Below, in pieces: positions 58,187 to 64,000 of a DNA stretch of 64,000 nucleotides; the first letter of the stretch is position 1; each line of letters begins with the position of its first letter. Both the position numbers and the translations under genes were made by a program. The stretch spans positions 20,835,479 through 20,899,478 of the forward strand of contig NC_081553.1 in the NCBI RefSeq assembly GCF_963082655.1. Reading direction: 5' to 3'. The notes beneath the pieces were generated by a model. The model saw only the letters and a program-made list of their open reading frames with translations. It made no database searches and had not been told where the DNA came from. This DNA comes from Stomoxys calcitrans (lineage: Eukaryota; Arthropoda; Insecta; Diptera; Muscidae).

Positions 58187-59597
58187 ACAAGTAAAAAGGC
58201 GTAAAGTTCGGCCGGGCCGAACTTTGGATACCCACCACCTCGGGTATATATGTGAACCACCTTTCGTCAAAATCCAGTGAAAAATGCATACCTTATGCCC
58301 CATAGCAGCTATATAGACGTATCATCCAAATGCTTATAAATATTGGGTTGCCCAAAAAGTAATTGGGTATTTTTTAAAAGAAAGTAAATGCATTTTTAAT
58401 AAAACTTAGAATGAACTTTAATCAAATATAATTTTTTTACACTTTTTTTCTAAAGCAAGCTAAAACTAACAGCTGATAGCTGACAGAAGAAAGAATGCGA
58501 TTACAGAGTCACAAGCTGTGAAAAAATTTGTAAACGCCGACTATATGAAAACTCCGCAATTACTTTTTGGGCAACCCAATACATGTCATTGTTCAACCGA
58601 GAGATCGGTCTATATGGCAGCTATATCCAAATCTAGACCGATCTGAGCCAAATTGAAGACAAACATCGAAGGGCACAACAAAACTCACTGTCCCAAATTT
58701 AGGCGATATCGGACAATAAATGCACTTTTTATGGGCCCAAAACCTTAAACCGAGAGATCGGTCAATATGGCAGCTATATCCAAATCTGAACCGATCAAGG
58801 CCAGATTGAAGAAAGATGTCGAAGGGCCTAAGGGCCTAAAATCGGATAATAAATGCGGCTTTAATGGGCCTAAGACTCAAAATCTGAGGATCAGTCTATA
58901 TGGCAGCTATATCCAAATCTGAACCGATCTAGGCCAAATTGACGAAGAATGTCGAAGGGCCTAACACAACACACTGTCCCAAATTTCAGCAAAATCGGAT
59001 AATAAATGTGGCTTTTATGGGCCTAAGACCCTAAATCGGAGGATCGGTCTATATGGCAGCTATATCCAAATCTGAACCGATCAGGGCCAGATTGAAGAAA
59101 GATGTCGAAGGGCCTAACACTACTCATTGTCCCAAATTTCAGCAAAATCAGATAATAAATGCGGCTTTAATCTGCCTAAGACCCTAAATCGGAGCTTCGG
59201 TCTATATGGCAGCTATGTCCAAGTTTGGACCGATCTGGGCCAAATTGACGAAGGATGTCGAAGGGCCCAACGCAACTCACTGTCCCAAATTTCAGCAAAA
59301 TCGGATAATAAATGCGGCTTTAATCTGCCTAAGACCCTAAATCTGAGGATCGGTCTATATGGCAGCTATATCCAAATTTGGACCGATCTGTCAAATTGAC
59401 GATGGATGTCGAAGGGCCCAACGCAACTCACTGTCCCAAATTTTAGCAAAATCGTATAATAAATGCGGCTTTTATGGGTCCAAGACCCTAAATCGGAGGA
59501 TCGGTCTATATGGCAGCTATATCCAAATCTGGACCGATCTGGGCCAAATTGACGAAGAATGTCGAAGGGTCTAATACAACTCACAGTCCCAAAAATC
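58187..59597 (+). mobile_element. HINE type A inserted in the RTE relic, 3' end missing
   Basis: ACAAGTAAAAAGGCGTAAAG, palindrome GTTCGGCCGGGCCGAAC, about seven A units interrupted by a MITE. It stops inside a unit at about 59597, where the RTE resumes (ATCGCCGAAAGAAGTCCGG). The 3' end and a little of the RTE linker were lost together. Confidence 0.85.
58343..58579. mobile_element. mariner-derived MITE, 237 bp
   Basis: TTGGGTTGCCCAAAAAGTAA and its complement with TA at 58341-58342 and 58580-58581. It lies in the opposite orientation to the copies at 26719 and 33296. Confidence 0.92.
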
Positions 59598-60960
59598 GCC
59601 GAAAGAAGTCCGGAAATTCTACCTAAGAATTAAACATCAAACCGATGGCTTTAGTGCAGGCACATCCTCCTGCAGAGACAAAGAAGGAAATCTGGTAACT
59701 GACACAGATAACATTCTGAGGATATGGAAAGAATATTTTACCCAACTGCTAGTGTCCGACGTTGGCGGCGAAGAAGATACCGCAGAACCAATCAATGATG
59801 ATGGTATAGAATGTTTACCTCCTAGTCAGTAACCCGACTAAAGAACAACAAGGCAGCAGGAGCCGACGGGTTACCCGCTGAACTATTTAAGACCGGAGGC
59901 GACACGCTGATAAGGCGTATGCATCAGCTTATCTGCGCAATCTGGCTAGAAGAACGCATACCTGATGATTGGAACCTCAGCATACTATGTCCGGAACACA
60001 AGAAGGGAGACAAGACGGAATGTGCCAACTACAGGGGAATAAGTCTCCTCCCCATCGCATACAAGATACTCTCGAGCGTATTGTGTGAAAGATTAAAACC
60101 TAAAATCAATGGGATAATAGGGCCCTATCAATGCGGCTTTAGAACTGGTGAATCCACCCTAGACCAGATATTCACACTGCGCCAAGTTCTGGAGAAGATC
60201 CGAGAAGGACAAATCAACTCCTACCATCCCTTTGTTGACTACAAAGTCGCCTTCGATACTCCTTTACGTTCAAAGGTATTTCAAGCCATGTCTGAGTTTG
60301 GTATCCCTGCAAAATTAATAAGACTCTGCAAGATGACATTTGCTGGTACGCGTTCCTCAGTAAGATTAGGAAAGAATCTCTCCGAACTATTTAATACCAA
60401 ACGAGGTTTCAGACAAGGAGACAGCCTCTCGTGTGATCTCTTTAACATCCTGCTGGAGAAGATTATACGAGATGCAGATTTAAATAGATATGGCACTTTA
60501 ATCACAAGAGAACACATGCTACTCGCCTAAGCCGACGATGTCGACATCATAGGTCGGCCACAGAAAGTAGTTATTGCAGCCTTTCAAAGAATCGAAAGAG
60601 AGTCAGTGATAATGGGTCTGGCAGTAAATTGAGATAAGACGAAATGGATGGTTTCAACTCCCAAAAAGCTTTACACAATCGAGCAGATAAAGCAAAATGG
60701 AGAAAGTTGTGAACCACAACTTTGAGACAGTCAGTAATTTGATCTACCTCGGCACCGCTGTAAGCGAAACGAATTATACCAGTTTTGAGATAAAGCGAAG
60801 AGTAATACTGGCAAACAGATGCTACTTTGGACTAAGTAAGAAGATTAGAAACAAGGCCACATCTCGACAGACGAAGATTACACTATACAAGACACTGATA
60901 CTACCCGTGCTGTTTTATGGTTCTGAAAGAGAGTCAGTGGGTATTTGTGAAAAGAGATGA
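59598..60960 (+). pseudogene. RTE-type reverse transcriptase, with a stop in the catalytic YADD box
   Basis: RKFYLRIKHQTDGF, CRDKEGNLVTDTDNILRIWK, then KAAGADGLPAELFKTGG starts the RT domain. The motifs follow in order: ANYRGISLL, YQCGFRTGESTLDQ, FVDYKVAFDTP (motif A), GFRQGDSLSCDLFNILLEK (motif B) and LA*ADDVDII (motif C). The Tyr codon of YADD is TAA at 60528-60530. The 203 codons before it (59919-60530) are still open, so decay is moderate. A later frame (60697-60960) contains the thumb-like YLGTAVSETNYTS and KTLILPVLFYGSE. Confidence 0.85.
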
Positions 60961-61335
60961 GGCAGTTCTTGGAATGTTTGAGAGAAAGATTCTTCATAAA
61001 ATATATGGACCAGTTTGCGTTAATGGAGAATATACGCGACTTATGAACCACGAGCTGTAGGAGCTGTATGACGACGATAGCATAGTTGCGTTGACTAGGT
61101 CATGTTGTCAGAATGGATAAAGAAGATCCAGCAAAGAAGTCTTTTGAAGGCAAACACGGTGGTTTACTCAAACCGGGAAGACCTAAAGCCCGATGGAAAG
61201 ATCAAGTGGTGGGAGACACCTCGAAACTTGGTGTCAGAGATTTAAGATTGAGCGCAGAAGATCGAGGCGCTTGGAACCCTACTCTTCGTTCGGCTAGTGG
61301 AACAAATATTCTGTCATAGCCAAGTAAAATAAGTA

Positions 61336-62690
61336 AGGGAGTTCTCTTCTACCTTCTTCTAGGGCGAACACAATGGGTCTCGAGTCTCCGAGTGAAGTGG
61401 CCAGTAACCAAGGTTGCCAGTCGCGTACCCTCCTAGGTAAAGGCACATACAGTGTGGCCAGATGTTTTCAGTAGGTTATTTCCAAAGGTATTGATGCAAT
61501 TTTTTTTCAAGTGGCAACACTTTTCCCGCGTCTTATTTTGGGTAATGGTATGCCAGGGTTTGGTTGCCTTCTGCAGCTTTAGCTAAGCAGTCAGCCATTA
61601 AGTCAGTTAGTCAGTCATTCATTTCATTTGGTTTCATTTCATTCAGTTTGGATTCTGTTTAGCGCACACATTTCATTATGTATTCTTGCCGCAACAATCC
61701 AAATGAGATATAATAATGGTTGATGTTGTTGCTGTTACTGTTGCTGCTGTTGTGAGCCGTGAGCCATGTTTCTAAAGATGATGAAGGAGGTCTGCTGTGT
61801 AATGGGGTATGGGAATGATGAGCATGTCTTTGAATGGCAAGAAAAACAAAACAAAATCGTTTTCTAACGCAACCAGTCCAAAAAAACAAAAAAGGACAAA
61901 GTGGAAAACATTGTATTACCAGCAAATAAAACAACAACAACACCAACAACAAAGAGAAAAGGGCACGCTTCTCTGCATTGATGGGCAGTGTGTGAGTATG
62001 TGCGCGTGTGTGTAAGTTCCATTCTTTCCAAGAAAGTGCTTATAAACTCATTGACACTACTTATATTGGGTTTTGCAACATTGTTGTTGTTTTTCGGATG
62101 GACTGTTGGTCGGGCTAGTCTGTCCTACATTCATAGGTTCCTTGGGTGTTTCCAAATGCCTTTGGTGCTGGTGTTGGTGGTGTGCTAAATGTTATTGTTT
62201 TGCTCGTTATTGTCTATTTGCTTTTTATTGTTTGCTCACGTCCACAATCATTTGCTGTTGTTGCTGCTGCCACTAAGCCACTAAGGAAACTTTACAATGG
62301 TTTTCGTCCAACACCGGAGGCAGGAGTCCAACATGGGGATAACATGGTGTTGGATAAACGTACGATTTCATTTGATTGAAGTGTTCTTTGCTGTTTTTTT
62401 TTTTTGAGGGGGTGTTTTTTCTGTTTTATAGCCTAAAAATGGCAGAGCACAAAAGATTTTACAATTTATCTAAGCTAGCTAATATGTAAACGAATTGACA
62501 GTTGGCTTGGCATCGTTTGGAATTGGGAAATTGAACAAAGAGGTCAAATCAATGTTAGAGAGGACAGATTAATAAAGATCATAGGATTGGCAGAACATAG
62601 GTGTTGTTCTTTATTAATGAAGGGTTTCCTAGAAATTTTGAACTGAGCTACCCACCATCTTGGATATATAGGGCAGCTGGCACGAAGTTA
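61336..62690. other. Spacer with TTG/CTG microsatellites
   Basis: GTTGTTGCTGTTACTGTTGC at 61722-61755, AACAACAACACCAACAACAA at 61930-61950, and poly(T) with GGGGG at 62390-62415. Short hydrophobic or Gln-rich frames reflect these repeats. No gene called. Confidence 0.45.
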
Positions 62691-62945
62691 TACCAAGTTC
62701 ACATTCATATATCTTTCAAACTAGAGATGACAGCCATATGACATTTGGTTTATTGACAGCTCATTATATTGTTTACAAGCCATAGAGAGCATTTGCTTCT
62801 ACGTTTAAAAAGAAAGTTTTTATTGAAAAAGTTATATTTGGCTGAAAAATCACAGCAGGATATTGTTGGCGAACTCAAACACCTCAAAGTGAACAAAATG
62901 TATGTGTATCGCAACATAAATCCTTAAAATGATAGTGGTACAGAA
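62691..62945 (+). pseudogene. ITmD37D/maT-like transposase relic, copy 2
   Basis: The plus frame has QDIVGELKHLKVNKMYVYRN followed by a stop and NDSGT. This matches the N-terminal helix-turn-helix region of ITmD37D transposases and copy 1 at 37975-38190. Confidence 0.65.
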
Positions 62946-62947
62946 AA

Positions 62948-63012
62948 ATTAGTCTGCTGATATTAGCAAAACACTGTCTGCTGATATCAGCAAACACTGT
63001 CTGCTGATATTA
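62948..63012. repeat. Short tandem repeat with a palindromic core
   Basis: Three copies of CTGTCTGCTGATATCAGCAA-like units; the core TGCTGATATCAGCA is a perfect palindrome. Confidence 0.75.
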
Positions 63013-63109
63013 AATTAAAATTTTTAAACTTTTCAATGAATCTATATTCGATTTTTTTGCTTCTAAACAAAATTGAGGCATTTGTCATGTATTTTTAACA
63101 AAAATTGCC

Positions 63110-63860
63110 CATTGTGGGCGTTAATTACAATGGGATAGGTGTATATTCATTTTGTCATTTCGTTTGCAACACATCGAAATATCCATTACCGACCCTATAA
63201 AGTATGTATATCCTTGATCACCCTAAAAATCTAAGGCGATCTAGCCATGTCCGTCCGTCTGTCCGTCAGTATGTTGAAATCACGCCACACTCTTTAAAAA
63301 TAGAGATATTCAGTTGAAACTTTGCACAGATTCTTTGTGGGTCTATAAGCAGGTTTAGTTCTAAGATGGGCTATATCGGTCTATATCTTGAAATAGCACC
63401 CATATAGACCGATCCTCCGATTTAGGGTCTTAGACCCAAAAAAGCCAATTGGTTGAAATTTGGGACAGTGAGTTGTGTAAGGCCCTTCGATATGTTTTTT
63501 TAATTTGGCCCAGTACGGTCGAGATTTGGATATAGCTGCCATATAGACCGATGCGCCGATTTAGGGTCTTTGACCCATAAAAGACACATTTATTATCCGA
63601 TTTTGCAGAAATTTGGAACAGTGAGTTGTGTTAGGCCCTTCAATTTAGCTCAGATCGGTTCAGATTTGGATATAGCTTCCATATAGACCGATCTCTCGAT
63701 TTAAGATTGTGGGTCTATAAAAGGCGCATTTATTGTCATGGCAAGTCAATTTAGCTCAGATCGGTTCAGATTTGGATATAGCTTCCATATAGACCGATCT
63801 CTCGATTTAAGGTTGTGGGTCTATAAAAGGCGCATTTATTGTCATGGCAAGTCACAATAC
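63110..63860 (-). mobile_element. HINE type A, 5' end missing, with a 106-bp duplication
   Basis: GGGATAGGTGTATATTCATT to the GTCCGTCCGTCTGTCCGTC microsatellite, then A units. The last stretch is a nearly exact tandem copy (about 63643-63748 and 63749-63854, starting CAATTTAGCTCAGATCGG) shorter than the usual unit. Confidence 0.75.
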
Positions 63861-64000
63861 CGTCCTGGTTGTTATTGCACTCTACTAAAGTTTCAGTTTG
63901 GACATGGGTTTTTGAGAGAAACTTTTTTATCTTGGCGTCATCATTAATCTATACGCTACGGTCGCCTCTCGCCGCTGCGCTGCCTTTTATTTTAGTATTA
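63861..64000. other. Window end
   Basis: Contains GGTCGCCTCTCGCCGCTGCG near 63961, resembling the GC-rich ends of repeat C at 17490. Otherwise unrecognised. Confidence 0.35.

Larger units (their letters stand above)
57150..61335 (+). mobile_element. RTE/BovB-like non-LTR retrotransposon relic, split by a HINE
   Basis: An endonuclease (about 57540-58110) and an RT region (about 59598-60960) are followed by a C-terminal tail (61113-61319) containing GRPKARWKDQVVGD. They stand in the right order and strand for an RTE-class element. A type A HINE carrying a mariner MITE occupies 58187-59597. The 5' boundary is uncertain; the 3' end is near 61335 (AAGTAAAATAAGTAAG). Confidence 0.8.

Noticed and set aside
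61659..62379. Several short frames considered as small secreted proteins
   Set aside because: They come from CAA/TTG microsatellites and overlap on both strands; no consistent start, splice or conservation signal.

Overview
The window looks like nuclear DNA of a higher (calyptrate, probably muscid) fly. It is AT-rich, has long introns, carries one insect-type GPCR gene, and is crowded with repeats of kinds I associate with Musca, Stomoxys and Haematobia. The species is an inference; no search was run.

One host gene is convincing: a B-type (gar-2-like) muscarinic acetylcholine receptor, mAChR-B, on the minus strand. I reconstruct three exons (34360-34139, 34036-33618, 30853-28023). Both joins have consensus splice sites and matching phases, and an in-frame TAG precedes the ATG. 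The coding sum is 3360 nt, giving 1119 residues. Further 5' UTR exons should lie at higher coordinates, here or beyond the window. The large 2.76 kb intron holds about 2.3 kb of GACA/GATA-like DNA and a 204-bp mariner MITE.

Nearly everything else is mobile or repetitive DNA. The dominant component (about half the window) is a group of DINE-1/mini-me-like non-autonomous Helentron-type elements (HINEs). They have a palindromic 5' end (GTTCGGCCGGGCCGAAC), a central array of ~153-bp units, a GTCY (GACGGACA) microsatellite and a shared 3' end (...CCATCCTATGGTGGTGGGTATAA). I call the array types A, B, D and E. A separate tandem family with a 128-bp unit is called C.

The other mobile elements are: an intact Tc1-family transposon with IR/DR ends and a 342-aa DD34E transposase (13600-15240); a mariner transposon and its three MITE derivatives; a palindromic mariner-like derivative (492-1088); a 232-bp TA-flanked MITE (5016-5247); two ITmD37D/maT-like relics; tRNA-derived SINE copies; LOA/R1-like non-LTR relics; an RTE/BovB-like retrotransposon relic (about 57150-61335); and a nested element with Transib-type ends (43478-49161) whose termini read CACAGTG and whose target duplication is CGCCG.

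Region by region. 1-11400: HINEs, the palindromic element, a non-LTR relic, and a nest of a HINE inside a mariner inside another HINE. 11400-15570: low-complexity spacer and the intact Tc1 element. 15570-27420: HINE and C arrays. 27420-34400: the receptor gene. 34400-49260: HINE arrays, a DRE-like motif cluster, SINEs and the Transib-like nest. 49260-57150: spacer, relics and HINEs. 57150-61340: the RTE relic split by a HINE that carries a MITE. 61340-64000: spacer, an ITmD37D relic and a HINE. The nesting gives a readable relative chronology of insertions.
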